From the NCBI GenBank assembly GCA_022661535.1, contig JAKULF010000003.1:5084001-5148000 (forward strand): a stretch of DNA of 64,000 bases. Direction: 5' to 3'. How positions within the stretch are numbered: position 1 is the stretch's first letter; each line of letters begins with the position of its first letter. Of the stretch, positions 24,023 to 37,435 are shown piece after piece. The notes under the pieces are model-generated. The model was not told the origin of the DNA. It searched no databases and worked only from the letters and a program-made list of their open reading frames with translations. Position numbers and translations under genes: made by a program. The stretch is from Eutypa lata (Eukaryota > Ascomycota > Sordariomycetes > Xylariales > Diatrypaceae).

Positions 24023-26323
24023 CTAGCGACCGCTATAGTCACTAGCATAGCCCATCTCGCCGAAGTTTTGTTGGACTCCAGCGCCACCTCCCTCGACATA
24101 ACCAGTACCAGCACTGTGACTACTTACGTAGCCCGACTCGTCGCCCTCGTAGTCTGAGGCGTCGAAACTCGAACGACCACTAAGCTCATCTTCGACATTG
24201 CTAAGGTCACTGTTCATGTCGTTCTGGCCCCAATTCATCTGGGCTAGTGCAGGATACTGTGCTAATAGTGCTGCTGGCAAGGCATAACCACCAGAGTCCA
24301 TTCCAGGATAGACGTTGGGATCCATGACGGCTTGTTGTTGGGCCATGCTTTGCATGTTCTGCATACGTTGCTCCTGCCAGGCCCGTTGTCGCTCGATCAT
24401 CTCCTCGTCTAATAGAGGCTTGATGCAAATACGACCAGCTTCGGACCGGAAATGGCGACCCAATGCGTCTGCTCGAGCGAACCTTCTTCCGCATCCCCAT
24501 TGCCCGCCTGCCTTAAGATCTCCCTTACAGACGAACTTCTTCTCGCCGGAATGAAGACTCTCATGACGTTTCCGGTCGTGCTGCCTAGCGAAAGCCTTGC
24601 CACATACGGTACATACAAATGGTCGCTCATCCGTGTGAGTACGAAGGTGAGAACGCAGATTGTATGCCCTCGTGAAACGCTTGGGGCAAAGCGTACATTG
24701 AAAGGTGGCAGGGTGTTTCTGCACACGTTTTGTATTACCGCTATCTTGAGCCGCTTGATATTCGGGGTCTGCTAGGCGCAGTGCGATAACGTTATTGGGA
24801 ACAGCACTAGACATCGACTGGCGCCTCCTAGACGCAGCGTTTGCACTACCAGATCGATCCCGTGGAGCTAGCGTTCCGGGTGACACTGATCGTGCGGATG
24901 ACTCAGAGCCAGACCGGTTGCGAGATGACGGATCTGCGCTAAGATGAGGTGAAAGACTGCCAGGAGTATTCGGTCTCGAAATCACGGACCCGCCACTGTT
25001 GTAAGGGTCTGTTTTCGCTCTTTGTCTACCCCGAGGGCGACCTGTGATAATATATTAGTGTTGTCCAAGATAGCTCTGCACATGGGGTAATGGCAACTTA
25101 CCTCGGTCAGGAGGGATTAGAGACGTCTGGTCCATCTGGGGCTTTGGCGGGTCAAAGGTGTTCTGTCTCGAATTAGGAGCAAAATCGATGTTGATAGACG
25201 GTGGTGCCATGGCCTGTTGACCCGGGGATGCTCCATCTTGTGACAATGTAGGGAATTGTTCTGAACCTGGCATTGAGTACGAGATTCCTGGAGCGTTTGG
25301 GTATCCAGCATTGAGTAACATTGCTTGGTTATTAGGTTGGCCCATATCGGGAATTTGCTGAGGCGATATCCTAGGCGAGATGGCCGGGCTATGAGAAGGG
25401 CTTCGGCTACTATGGGCTACTTGAGGGTCTGATATGCTAAAGTTGCTAAACCCTACTACTCCATCATAGAATTCCTGAGGCCGTTGCATTGGGGAATGAC
25501 CATGTTCTGACGGCTCGAACGTATCGTGGCTAGTAAGGTTCGGGGACGCCCCGGCGGATGACACATCCGAATATTCTGACGGCGCCCTACGATGTCCTTG
25601 GAACTGCGGGTGAGCAAACTCGATTTGATGTGGTAAGAGCGCGGCCTCGGGACCTAACGAAGCGTGTCTCGAGTGTGAGTGGTGGCTAGGGGAAGAAGCG
25701 AACTGATGCTGATTGAAAGAGGGCGATTGATGCGCCGAGTTAGGGTCGCCGCCGAGCATGTGCGGCGGCGTAGGAGAGTGATGTGTCTGAGAAGTCATAT
25801 TGTTGAGATCTTGTTGCATAAGGTTCTGTGGGTTTGTCGGGGGCAGATCGCTAAACAACGGAGGCGCATTGAACTCCCCACTTGTCGCCGGCGGGAAAAG
25901 CGAGAAATCTCCAGCAGTATCGCTGAATTCAGGAGCGAGGAGGTTTGGTGAGAAGCTAGGTTGAGGTTGTGATGTGAAGGAAGGATCGAAGGTAGTTGTA
26001 TCAGCAATGCCCTGCTGGGAGAAAGGAGGTTGTTGCGGCTGTGAAGTAGTCATAAATTGACTACCAGCACTACTGGTGTTGAATGCAGTAAAGTCGTTAG
26101 TAAAGTGTGGGTTGCTTGAGGCAGCGTCGATACCGAGTCCTAGTCCTAGTCCTACAGATGGTTCGGGCGACTGGTTGTGATAAGGGTGAGGCGAAGGGGA
26201 GTGACTATGACTATTTCTTATATGAGGCTGTTGATGGCCGGCAGACGGGGAGCGCCCGCGCTGATGATGGGCGTGTACCTGCCCCGGCGGCGCAGGTTGC
26301 GGACTCGTAGCTTGTTGATCCAT
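24023..26323 (-). CDS. crz1: C2H2 transcription factor CRZ1/CrzA (calcineurin-responsive)
   Basis: Two exons (26323-25102 and 25041-24023) are joined in phase 1, giving 746 aa; the 60-nt intron has a GTAAGT donor and a CACAG acceptor. CRZ1 is dephosphorylated by calcineurin when cytosolic Ca2+ rises, enters the nucleus and activates calcium, cell-wall and ion-stress genes. Residues 1-500 are disordered and rich in Ser, Pro, Gln and His, and include Ser-Pro motifs. PSINID at about 375-380 fits a PxIxIT-type calcineurin docking site. Zinc finger 1 (about 520-543, FQCTLCPKRF...H) and finger 2 (about 549-571, FVCTVCGKAFARQHDRKRH) are classical. A third, atypical finger with the QWGCGRRFARADALGRHFRS block follows at about 576-613, as in CrzA orthologues. 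The C-terminus is acidic and Ser/Gly-rich. The assignment rests on the characteristic finger sequence. Confidence 0.93.
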
Positions 26324-29300
26324 GGCGCGAAATGGTTGTTTCTGTCTTTAGAAATGTTCCAAGTCTGGCGAGGTTGACTACGAAGTCTGCCTGACAACGT
26401 GGCGCAGCCTGGGGAAGTGGGAATGTCTGAGGGGGGCTGTGTCTTCCAAGTAATATGTATGCGTGCGTGGTCTATCTGCACAGGAGAACACACAATACAG
26501 ACTAAATGTCAATCTCGTCTTGTTAATGGGCCCTTAATGCGAGACACCGAACGGGGGGTTCAGGGATTGGGCGCGCTTAAAGTTCAAAGGGAGAGAGACA
26601 GAAAGGAAGACGTAAGTGGTAGTAGTGTTTAGAGGGGGGGAAAGAAAGATGCCGTAATAATGAGGCAATGAATGAATATAAATAAATGAGAATAATATTG
26701 ATTGATGTTGCAAAAACCATCAAAGTCCGCTTATACTATAATTACTTCGATTATGATTCGTATATTTTGTAGAAGTTGAGAATCCTGAGCTCGCACTATA
26801 GGCCCCCAAAATATGAAAAGGTCTATTAGTATTTATTGCAAGAAGAGAGGTTGATTGCTTTATTCCGCCCAATACTTATGATATGAAATGATGATATGAG
26901 TGTTTCCTCCTAGGGCCATAGTCGCGAAGGATCGAACGAGTGAGTAAAGTCGGTGCGGGAGAGAGAGAAGGCGGGGCCTGGGGGACCTGGGGGCCTGGCT
27001 TTGGTACCTTACCTTACCTACATACGTACCTAAGGTAAATCTAAGTCAGGGTTTGTTCGCGGCAAAGGAGGGGTCTTTAGGGCCCTGTAGGGCATGTCTG
27101 GCAGATCTGGGCACTAACTTAGTTAATAGTCGAGGTCAAGGGGTGTGAGTAACACCTAACTACTTGGTACATGCCTACCTATGTAATTACACCTATACAT
27201 CTATCTAATGAGGTGTAATACATAATCTACCTAGTTACGAAGATATGCATATTAAAGATGCGCTAATTATATGTTCTATATTCGTCTGTGATACTGGCAA
27301 CTATACACACATATAAAGTACTAACTATAGGTAATAAATTGCGCAAAACAAGAAACATATGTACCTACTTATTCAACTTGAAACGCTAACTAATAGTTAC
27401 GTAGGCTTTGATACCGATAATGCATAAACACCAAGCTTTGAGAATATATACCTACAGTATGTATTGAGTGCATACCTATCTACTTAGGTATACATTGTAG
27501 GTCCGGTAATAGTCTTGACGATGTATGTATTCGCAAGGTATGAAGTGGGTATACGTAGTAGAAATACGCATCCATACACCGCAGTTAGCTCTCCCAAACG
27601 AAACAAGACACTCAGAGAAAGGGCGGACTGGATTTCCATCTTGACGTTCCGGCTAATCATAACCCCAATTACCTACTCAAGAGTGGCTCTTCACACGTGC
27701 AAATATTGGGGGGGCTATGCTACCCTGTACCTACATATTTACTCCATATCAGTTCACATCCGAATTTTGAGAGTCTCGGAAGCAAGTTTAAACTTCGTAC
27801 ATACATATATGATTGCCAACACAGCAAGCACCTACATAACAAGTCCCTGGCCTGTCAGGTAGGTAATAATAAGTATAGGGCTAGTTACTCCATTCATTGA
27901 CCCCTTGCGCCCGTCTCTATTGGTTCTCTCGAGGGAGAGTCCCCGGAAACCGGTAGGTAGGTAGTTAACTAGTATATTTCAGGAACGAGCGTGCCAATGT
28001 TTCTGGCGACGTAAGCTGTTGCGTGAGCTGCACGATGCGATGCTGTTGTTTCTCGTGTCTATAATAGGGTGATGACACTTATGATATCACTTAGGTAGTT
28101 ATCTATCTAGTGTGAGCCGATGTCATGTACCTACCGCGGTCGCATGGTGTTAACTATCTGACGTCGATGTTCACAGCCCGAGTCCAAAGTAACATCAACC
28201 ACCTACTTACTTACCTCTCGTAGGTAGGTAGGCAACAACAGATAGCCGCCCCGAACGTTTGTGATATGACAACTCTATGCAGTAGAAGACTAGAACTTTC
28301 TATACTGAAGGCAACGCAGCTCTTTAATACTTTTGTTTAAGAGTCGCTTCTACACCCACCTCCAAGTCACCTCAGGCGATGCATGGGACGAGGCCAACCG
28401 ATTACATCTAATTTGTCCTTGGGCAATCAAAACCAAGGACATAGCAATAATATAGAATAGGTAGAGCTACTAATATAGTAGAGTAGGTAGTCAAATGCCT
28501 CCATCTCGCAGCTACTTCGGTGCGAGCCGGACAAATTCGCGTCCCCGCCAAGCCTATGCGTATACTGTGCTGATCTTGTGCATTCTCGCATATCGCTTCT
28601 TCATCGCACACGAGCAAAAACTTATAGATTATGAGGATAATTCCAAGTCAGTTCATCAATGTTAGAACGGTATACGGAATTAAATAGTTTATGAGGAGGC
28701 GTGATAAGTAAGCCTGGTGTGCCATTAAGTGCCCCAATGGCCCGAAGATTCACTGCTTTATAGTAATACTTGATCCTACATAGGTAGGTAGGACTTTCGC
28801 GCTTAAGGCCATGCATGTGCCCAGGTCTGGTCGGGCCGTCGCCCAGCACGTTTCACCGCTATCAAACAAGCTCTGCGACTATTCTCCTTGGTATGGGAGG
28901 CTGTCCTGGATGATTAAACCCACGTGGCAACTCGACATCTCAGTAGCCAATTAGTCTACTCTGGTATCAGACAAAACCATATGACATCTAAACATATGGT
29001 GGTTATGATATGTAGCTCCCGTGTAGTTTGAGATTGTTTTCGCATGACCACACACCTACCTATCTACATACCTGTCAGTCCTGCGTTGAGACTGATAAGG
29101 TCTAATACCTTGGAATTGCAATGATGATGCATAGAGTACCTATAGTAAGGACCTACAATTTGACCAGGGTTATTTCTTCGATGCACTTGATCCCGATAGG
29201 GCTGGATGGGCATGACCGACATTCAAGATGCATGAATAATTATTTCCCTGGTGTGAGATTGCCCCAGAACTAAAACACACACTTTAACGTGTATCATATT

Positions 29301-31383
29301 CGCCCGTAACGTCCACTCGTCATTTAGCTTCAAATAAGTAGCATCGAGATCAAAACAGCAAATTCCTATTCGACAAATACCGTAGCTACCTAGCCTATAA
29401 GGAGATCGACAGGAAGAAGGGGGTATGATTAAAGCAGATATTGCTCTTTTAAGGCAACCAGGCAGCCAGGCAACCACTATTAGGAAGCTACATAACAAGG
29501 CAGTATTGATCAAAGGCACGTAAATGCGGATTGATTGGGATACTCATTTGGCTGGCCATCTTGCCATCCAACCATCCTCCCATCTCACATGGTTTGTATG
29601 GTCGGGTAATTAACCACAGACTACGAGAGAACTGACTCGAGAATGATCCACATTGTCCTTAGTTGCGTATAGAGGAGTCCGTACATCTAGTACCTAGTAA
29701 GGATACACGACCGGCAATCCATTGATGGTGGTTGAATCCTTTACCGGGGCGTTGCTGGGTCTTGGCGAGACCTTATTGTGAGCGTGCGCAGTAACATGGA
29801 AGCCAAGGACAGTCATTGGTTATCTTTCGTCGAGTCCTAATCGGCCGTCGGTCAAGAGCATACAACTAGGTAGGTATGTAACTTGATAGCTGGCCGATAG
29901 CCCAAGACCTGTAGGAACATGAGACATGTAGTTCTCTAGGTCTGAGTACCGCAGCAGCAAGATCAACAATGCTATGTTGTCATGATAACTAGTATGTATC
30001 TAGGTTCTTGATGCTATGTAATAAACATTCTGCCTGTCTTCAAAGTATCGTGCATGTTAAGGGCCGACGGACCAATAACTGATCGCCCTATGTGGAGAGC
30101 CAGGAGCCGTAGTGAACGATACCGAACTGACCGATTCCGATGTCCCACGGCTGTGGAACGATACGAACAGTACGTACCTACATATACAAGTCGTTACCCT
30201 ATCTGCTGAGGCTGTGCTGAAACCTAAAATGTCATCGGTTTCTATTTTAAGATGTGTCTAACAGCCTTATTTCGACCCTGGGTACCAAGCGTACCAAGCC
30301 GGTAGCATGCCGGATCGGAACAATCGGCGCATCATCGCATTTGCCAACCCTATGTATGCAGGTCGATCAATGACCGAGTTTCTAAAATCGTCTTGATATT
30401 GTCTTGAGCGCTTGAGACCGCAAGTCAAGAGGAGCTCAACAAAGGGTTGGAACCGAATATTCCCAGGATGTCACCTTTTGCAAACAGCCCCTGTATAACA
30501 CAGGAACTACCTGGTGGGTGTAGCTCGTTTCCCGATAAACATTAACTACATATGTACTTTTGGCTTCCTCGGAGGTCGATATTGCCGGTAAACATGGTAT
30601 AAATGATTAACTATAATACATATATACTCGTTTACTCACAAAAACCTATAGACCTATGGTCCAATTAAAACTTACCGTAGTCAAGGCCCAGTTTCTTTTC
30701 TTACCTAGCGAAGCAGACCTTCACTTCCTTAGCTGCTTAGCAACATGAAGTCGAGCTGGCGTCGTGCTCATTATCTAGGTGTGTTCACCCAGATACCAAG
30801 AGCACAGTTCTGAGACGTCACATGCCAAGTATACAGAAACCAGAGAGCTGAGTCGAAGTAGTGGTACCTACCAATAGTAGATCCACTGAACTAGCACATG
30901 CTTACCCCGGAAATACGTACTATTCCATAAGATATACACTTACCATTCTGGTAGGTAATGAGGTTGAGCTCTAACAGTTTATCAAGCTACCCTCGGAAGG
31001 GAGGGGAAAGGGGGGAGTAAAACCATTACCGCCATCATAGCGACGAGTCCTAGTATCTCGACAGCCGTCACACGCAGAGTTGCGACAATCGAGATGCTAT
31101 AGCAAAGTGCTTAGTTAATATGTGAATCTATTGGTATATGTAGAGTAGGGAAGGTGAGCAAACCTCTGAAACGCCGTGTCTGCGGACCTGAGTCCGTCTA
31201 TGGGTATATTGGTGATCGGACTCTCGACCAACCGAGCAGACAACCGTGTCCAGAGCCTTTGCTCTCTATCAACGCTGAACGCCGTAATGCTTTTGTAGTG
31301 GTACATTGTGAGACCATTGCCAAGGTCTTTTCTTTCATTCTTTCATGAGGTCTAAAGGGAAAACCCTAGTGAGAGGAGCACCC
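26324..31383. other. Long gene-poor interval rich in TAGGTAGG/CCTACCTA words
   Basis: There are 5 kb with no gene I can support. The left end is the CRZ1 promoter and 5' leader. TAGGTAGG or its complement recurs, for example at 27953-27963, 28223-28232, 28780-28790 and 29868-29878. At 28199-28232 CCTACTTACTTACC and GTAGGTAGGTAGG face each other as an imperfect inverted repeat. Short open frames show no motif. No transposon ends or tRNA are recognised. Confidence 0.5.
28199..28232. repeat. Imperfect inverted repeat of CCTACTTACC / GGTAGGTAGG
   Basis: The left arm CCTACTTACTTACC and right arm GTAGGTAGGTAGG are separated by about 5 nt, so the strand could fold into an imperfect hairpin. It is one member of the dispersed TAGG-type word family in this window. 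Confidence 0.5.
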
Positions 31384-32491
31384 TTAGATGACATCCACTC
31401 GCTCGTAGCCCTCCGGCTTAGCGGCCGGTCGAGGCGGGCTTCTGCCACCCTTATACTCCGAAACGAATGGATTGGGGTCTTCCTTCTGATCCAAGTTGCT
31501 GAGGGTGTGGTTTACGCCGCGATGGCACGCCTCATCAGCACGGATGTACAGGATAAGATCCTTCATACTTCGTTTACCCTCAGGCATTTGCCAATACTTG
31601 ACAGCGAGATCGGGAACCATAAAATTCGGATCGGACCATTTCGGCAGGTGGCCTTCCTCGATCTGCTTGATACACATCGTGTACGTGTGAACAGCCTCTT
31701 CTTCGAGGTAGCCAACAAACCTGTGCGTGATCTTGGGGGAAATGAGATAAGATATGAAGAGGGCGTTGAAGTATACCCCCTGAGCCCCAATGAGCATTAA
31801 CTTCATAAAGAGACCTAGCTGTGTTAGTAGAAGGTAAGTCTGCATTATGGAGAGTAGACAAACCTGGTTCACACATCTTCATGAATGTTAGGAGATGCAT
31901 CCTTTCGTTGTAACTTTCCTCGAGTAGCGTCTCAATCCAACCATTATCTCGCTTCAGCCTTCGGATACTGTGGAGGTGCCTAAGCATTCCAGCGACCATG
32001 CCCGGCACCCCAGCGATGGACTCCAGGAAGATAAATCGGATCATCCATTGGGACTCGGTCAAGGGCTTAATCGAATTAACAGCGATGGTGGGGTTTTTCT
32101 TATCGACCGCCTGCTCCTTTTCCATGCCGGTGAAGAAGTCCATTCCCCATCGGCAGAACCTCATAAACTTCCAAGCAGCCCAATCGCCAACCGTCTGGGG
32201 TTCACGATGAGCCGGGACCACATCGAGCATCTCTTGTTCGGTGTAGCCATGATGAGGCCAACTTGGCAAGGTCTGGCGGATATTCTCTGTCTCCTTGACG
32301 GGGAAGAAGTCTCGCAGGTGTGTTACCGGCGTAGTGGAGAAATATCTCGTGGTTCCATGCTGTTGAATAGAGACTAGGGTAGCAACACGGATTCCAGGGC
32401 TAGCGAGTGTAGACTGGTGAAGCAATGGTGCCACAGCTCTAGAAAGCTGCTTCGAGGCACAAAGCGTAGGGTTGACTTTGTACGATAACAT
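31384..32491 (-). CDS. aox1: Mitochondrial alternative oxidase (AOX)
   Basis: Two exons (32491-31864 and 31814-31384) joined in phase 1 give 352 aa, the usual fungal AOX length. The enzyme is a non-haem di-iron ubiquinol oxidase of the inner mitochondrial membrane that bypasses complexes III and IV. The N-terminus is a basic presequence; cleavage is plausible near RYFS-TTP. The di-iron ligand motifs are all present: E157 (FLESIAG), E196-x-x-H199 (NERMH), the LEEEAVHTY motif at about 246-254 and E304-x-x-H307 (RADEACHR). The acceptor used is the second AG after CTAAC, because only that restores EPG-LFMK. The gene appears complete and functional. AOX genes are commonly induced when the cytochrome chain is blocked; no specific operator could be assigned in the 2 kb upstream. 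Confidence 0.96.
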
Positions 32492-34537
32492 CGGGTTTGA
32501 CCGATTGTAATGTAAGACGATGATACGATGAGAAGATGTTTTCTGGGGAGTAAAGAAAGCTAAAGTTAAGTTTTAGGTATTATCTTAGACAACAAAGGAA
32601 AACCACGAGATTTGCCTTCCGGAACCAAGTGGTATTTATCCCTTTGAAATGCGCTCAACCTACCGACGCGCTTACATTACTAACGCACGGAGATGAGCAA
32701 ATTTACTAGGTACGTAAATCAAAGCAAAGGAGCCTAGCAAGGAATCGCTACGAATACCAACCGGTAAAAGCTGACGCCAATGGGAATGGTCGCCGTCTGC
32801 GGCGAATGCGGCGAGCAGTGTACCATCCCCTCGGGGTTTGAATACTACGGGGCCTTGATTAATATGTAGAAGGCTGACAAGGACTACTTTGCTGCAACTG
32901 AGCCGCAAGCGCGTGTGTAAAAGTCGGCGGGCAAACGGCGGAGGCTGATAGCTCGTAAAAAAACCCGCTAAAGAATGTTCTCTTAGCAGCGCTGGGCTGT
33001 CAGCTGGACGGGAAAATCGGGAGTTGTAGGAGCTGCCAGGGGGCCACAGTGTGCGACTGAGCGAGTTATCCCGAAAAATTCTCTCAAGATCCAAAGAACG
33101 TGAGTCAGAAGACAAAGCGACACTACCTCTAGGTACCGGATTGATCCACCTCGGAGACCGCATTTCCAAGGGAGAAAATACATCCATGGTTAAGGACGCC
33201 GAGATCTAAATTATAATCCCGATACAACAAAACAAACCTTTGGTCACGGGGAGCTATTGCTGCCATGGAATCCCACATATATGAAAGCTGGAGAAAGATA
33301 TGATATCAGAGTCGGAGCCCGAACTTTAACATAAGAGGCAAACCACGAGTATATCATTGACGTTAGCCTGTTCCAATCAGTCTATGGTCAAGTAAAGGCT
33401 TTTCGCCAAGTTCTAGTTATTATTCTTATTTTTATTGCAGTTGCCTTAATGCGCATGCTTGGTGTAAAAATGAATGGTTGATTGTTCTGATGTTCCAACA
33501 ACTCACACTTGGGATACGACAACGTATGGTAGTTATCTACATAGTTGTCCACCATCACAGTGTTGTCGAATACCTAGTAAATGCCGTTGTTATTGACTTC
33601 TTTCCCATCCTTAATATGCTGGATAATTAATTATTACGAGGAGGTAGAAAAATAAAGAATCTATAGCATGTGAAATGAAATAGGTTGCAAAAATCGACGT
33701 CATTTAAAATGATCATCTGAAATTTCAGCCCAAGATTTAATTATCTAACTTAGCCTTATCCAATTGGGAGAAATATGTAGGTGGGATATTAGGAAAAATC
33801 GAGCAATTGCCCCGCGTTCCACCTGTGATGTTCTTTGCGATAATTTTTGAACCGTCTGAGTACATGCATATACATATATACATATTATCAGTATAAGCAA
33901 GCTGATTGCGCAGATCAGCATTATTAACTCTAGTTATACGATTCTAGTATACAAATAAAATAGAACGAACATTTATACCTACCTACTTAGTATCCAGACA
34001 TCATGCAAAAAAGAAGAATGACACATAGTACAATACATAGTACTGATCTTACCCCACCATCTACCAAATTTTACCTAAGTCCCAAAGCCTAACTGGACTT
34101 TTTATATGCGAAAGGGGCGATAATAGGCCTTTCTACCATACTGCATTCAGTTTCATGTGATTAATAGGTACCTATAAGTACCTCCTTGATTAGATTTGAT
34201 ACTTCCAAGGTGGGTGGACTTACAGTCACTTCCGAAGTCACTCTTAGTTCACTTCAAAGTTTGTGCCCAACAACTTGACACTTGACACTTGACACTCGAC
34301 TGTTCTGCCACACATGCAAACCCTCCAACATTCTTTCTATTCACTTCTAACTTCTTTATTCTCACTCACCCTTGACTTCCCCAAACTTAACTTCAACCAA
34401 CCTTCCACTTCCTGCGGCTCTACGCACCGTGTCCTCTTTACACATTTTCTAATACATAAACTTTAAGGGCAGCCTTGGAAGTTAAAGATCAAGAAACCAT
34501 CTAACCACAGTAGCCTCACTAAACAAAAATATTCACG
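32492..34537. other. Divergent promoter region of AOX and eIF3j
   Basis: AOX (minus) and eIF3j (plus) are transcribed away from each other across 2 kb. A 171-codon open frame at 32672-33187 (-) has no motif and lies in the AOX upstream region; I do not call it a gene. The centre (33300-34150) is AT-rich. The eIF3j side has a three-copy CTTGACA repeat and a pyrimidine-rich leader at about 34310-34440. Confidence 0.55.
34274..34294 (+). repeat. (CTTGACA)x3 upstream of eIF3j
   Basis: Three perfect 7-bp copies lie about 245-265 bp before the eIF3j start codon, followed by a CT-rich leader. They could be promoter elements, but nothing here proves it. Confidence 0.6.
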
Positions 34538-35858
34538 ATGCCTGCCCAGAAACAGTGGGGTAAGTTGTCCATCATTTTCTTGCTTGACATGAAGAAGGGC
34601 TGTGCTGCACCTTCTACTTCTGCTGTATCGTATCATGCCATCCGTACTACATAGATATCAACTTGTATCTACTATCTATGCCATCATAGTATTTCGGATG
34701 GGCGCATACGAGACACTCGGGAGCTAGAGCAAGAGAGGCATTTCTCGGTAGGGAGGAGGACACTGTGGGGTCGAGAGAGCATTTATTCTTGCCAGTTGAT
34801 GTTGCAGCCTACCTGGACGATCCTTGTTATAGTTATCTATTGTATGTGCGAACTTGACTGACCGCTTCTTCCTAATGTTAGATGACGAGGAGTCAGACGC
34901 CAGCACCACTCCCCCAACCTCGCCCCCTGTCGGTACCGTTCGTCGCAGCAAGTTCGATGACGAGGAGGGTGATGATAGTGATGTATGTTGCTTCCCTGTC
35001 CCACTTCTTGCTATATCCCAAAGGCCCTGTTTGAATGCATGTACTTACATTTCCGTGATAGGTCCTAGAATCGTGGGACGCAGCCGAGGACTCCGAAGTC
35101 GAGCGAGAGAAGGTCAAGAAGGCTGCTGAAGCCAAAGCCAAGGCCGACGCCGAAGCCGCCGCGAACAAGAAGTCCAAGGCCCAGCGCATTGCGGAACACA
35201 AGGCCGAGCGTGCTCGTCAACTCGCCGAGTCCGATGAGGAGAGCGAAGATGAAACCGAGGCTGAGCGTCGTGAGCGGCTCCGGGCCACCGAGAAGGAATC
35301 TGATCTAAAGCACGCCGCGGACCTCTTCGGCGATGCCGGCCTCAGCGTTGGTGTTAGCAAGAGCGGTGGCCGCAAGAGCACCACTGTCGGCTCAGCCGTT
35401 CCGATCGATCCTAAAGATCCTTCTAAGACTATCGACCTGAGCGTCCTGCCTCTGTTCAACCCTCAGACCAAGGCCCAGTTCGAGAAAATGCGGAACACCC
35501 TGGTTCCGATCATCGGCGGAAACTACAAGAAGGCCCACTACGCCCTCTTCCTGCAGGAGTTCGCCAAGCAGCTCGCAAAAGACCTGCCTAGCGATAGCAT
35601 CAAGAAGGTTGCCAGCACTCTGACTGCGCTCGGCAACGAGAAGATGAAGGAAGAGAAGGCCGCGGAGAAGGGCGGCAAGAAGACGAAGGCGCAGAAGACC
35701 AAGACGTCTCTAGTGACCAACAGGGCTAACACCACGGATCTTGGCACATATGATGACGCCGCCGCTGGCTTCGGAGAGTAAGTGAGGATATTAATATATA
35801 TATGGTTTCAAGTTACATGAATGGAAGCTAATCATTCCACAGCGAGGACTTCATGTGA
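34538..35858 (+). CDS. hcr1: Translation initiation factor eIF3 subunit J (HCR1)
   Basis: Four exons: 34538-34559, 34882-34982, 35062-35777 and 35843-35858, giving 284 aa. eIF3j is the loosely bound eIF3 subunit that sits in the 40S decoding centre and promotes mRNA recruitment; in yeast Hcr1 also aids 20S pre-rRNA processing and termination. The N-terminus is acidic (DDEESD, DDEEGDDSD) and is followed by VLESWDA. A long basic/acidic helix comes next (about 50-115). The conserved core TIDLSVLPLFNPQTKAQFEK...LVPIIGG..YKKAHYALFLQEF then follows. The tail ends EDFM, the typical eIF3j terminus, encoded by a last exon of 16 nt. The first exon is only 22 nt (7 codons plus one base) and intron 1 is 322 nt, the longest in this window. 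Confidence 0.95.
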
Positions 35859-36734
35859 AAGGCACAAAGGGATTCTCAATTCCCTGCGTGGCTTTTCGCT
35901 ATGATGCCCCCATACAGGCCGCTTCGGCTTCGAGGAACTTCTACCTACGAGTCTTCTTGGAGCCAGTGCCTGCCTTGATACCCGGCATAATATTGAACAT
36001 ATTTTTTACGTGCCGCGGTAGTGGCTGGCTAGCCGCCTCTGTAAACCCTCCCTCGGCGCCAGGGTCAGAACAGGGAAGTGATGTGATGGACGATTAATTT
36101 GTAATGATGGGATGAAGTCAGGCAAGGCAATAAGACAAGACAAGACAAGACAGGAATGGTGGTTTAGAGCATCTCATCTTAGGGCTGCATATATAGATCG
36201 CCTGACCTGACAGCTGCTAGTTACGGCGATCCTGCTTTCTGCTCGCGGCTGTGATGCGAGCAGAGTAAAAGTAGATGAGCTGAACTCGAGCTACTTTTTT
36301 TGTTGAAAATGTTGCTCGACTACGGAATGGATGAGATAAGCGGGCAAATGGATGGAGACAGGGAGGGCGTGAAGAAAGAGAAGAGACCTGACGATAGACA
36401 GACTGCTATTTATATATCGCATTGCCCTCTTAATCTGAGGCTCAAGTCCCCGTCGTAAGAGCTCGTGAAATCCCGCTAGGTCCTTTCATCTACTTATCAT
36501 AGAACTCATATCCTGTTCGTTTGCCCCCCTGTTGTCTCTAATTGTGCCCCTCCCCCTCTCCTTTAAAAAGAAGAAGAAGAAAGCCGGCCAGGTACCTAAA
36601 CAATGCTTATGAACAAGCCTACCCACCCCTTCGAATGAATATGTCTTGCCCCTCAAGGACCACATCGAGAGATCCCTTAGTTACCTAAATGACTCAGAGG
36701 TAGACAAAGAGAGAGATACCACACAGCACATGGG

Positions 36735-36766
36735 CATACATACATACATACATACATACATACATA
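36735..36766. repeat. (CATA)8 microsatellite
   Basis: A perfect tetranucleotide repeat lies in intergenic DNA between eIF3j and MDM31. Confidence 0.85.
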
Positions 36767-37405
36767 GTAATAAGGCGTCACCTTTCACTTATAGTGATCC
36801 TAGATTTTATTTATATTTTGTGTTTACTTTCAAAAGTAACTTCTCGTTTTTCAGCCAGCTTTCTTTCTTACTTTAAGTACATCACGATACTTACTACCGC
36901 TGCTACTACTAGCCTCCAGGCCGCCCTGAAGAGGTAGATAGCTAAGGCAGTTAGTTGATGTGTGTAGATAGGGGTATTTCCAAGACCAAAAGATACAACA
37001 CGGCCAGCCAGCCAATCGCGTACTTCTTAACTACCTCGTAGAAACCATTTTCGCCGTTTTCCTCAGTTCGGATAAAAAAAATAATAATAGCCCAAGCATC
37101 GTCATCATCACCATCATCATCATAACGGCGATGCACCGAACGCCAAAAATCCCTTTACCTACCTACCTTGGCCCAGACCGGACATGGCCCGATAGTGTAT
37201 GTGTGTAGAGAAACCGTGAACTCCCCGACCTATGTCTACATATGCAATGCAATGCAATGTAATACCTATACATCACAGTAAAAAAGGGGGGGAGGGGGAT
37301 TTTGTCTCTTTCTCTCTTCCGAGTTTCTTTTCTTCTTCTTTTTGTCTATATCATTTGTCCTTTTTTCGTTTCAGGTTCATTTCATTTTTCTTCTTTCATT
37401 TCCCA

Positions 37406-37435
37406 TCCTCTCCTCTCCTCTCCTCTCCTCTCCTC
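37406..37435. repeat. (TCCTC)n microsatellite
   Basis: About six pentanucleotide copies lie within a longer pyrimidine-rich stretch (about 37308-37450). They sit about 50 bp past the MDM31 stop codon and probably fall in its 3' UTR or terminator region, where the minus strand is purine-rich. Confidence 0.8.

Noticed and set aside
32672..33187. 171-codon minus-strand frame upstream of AOX
   Set aside because: Composition is not protein-like and it lies in the AOX promoter/leader; no motif.
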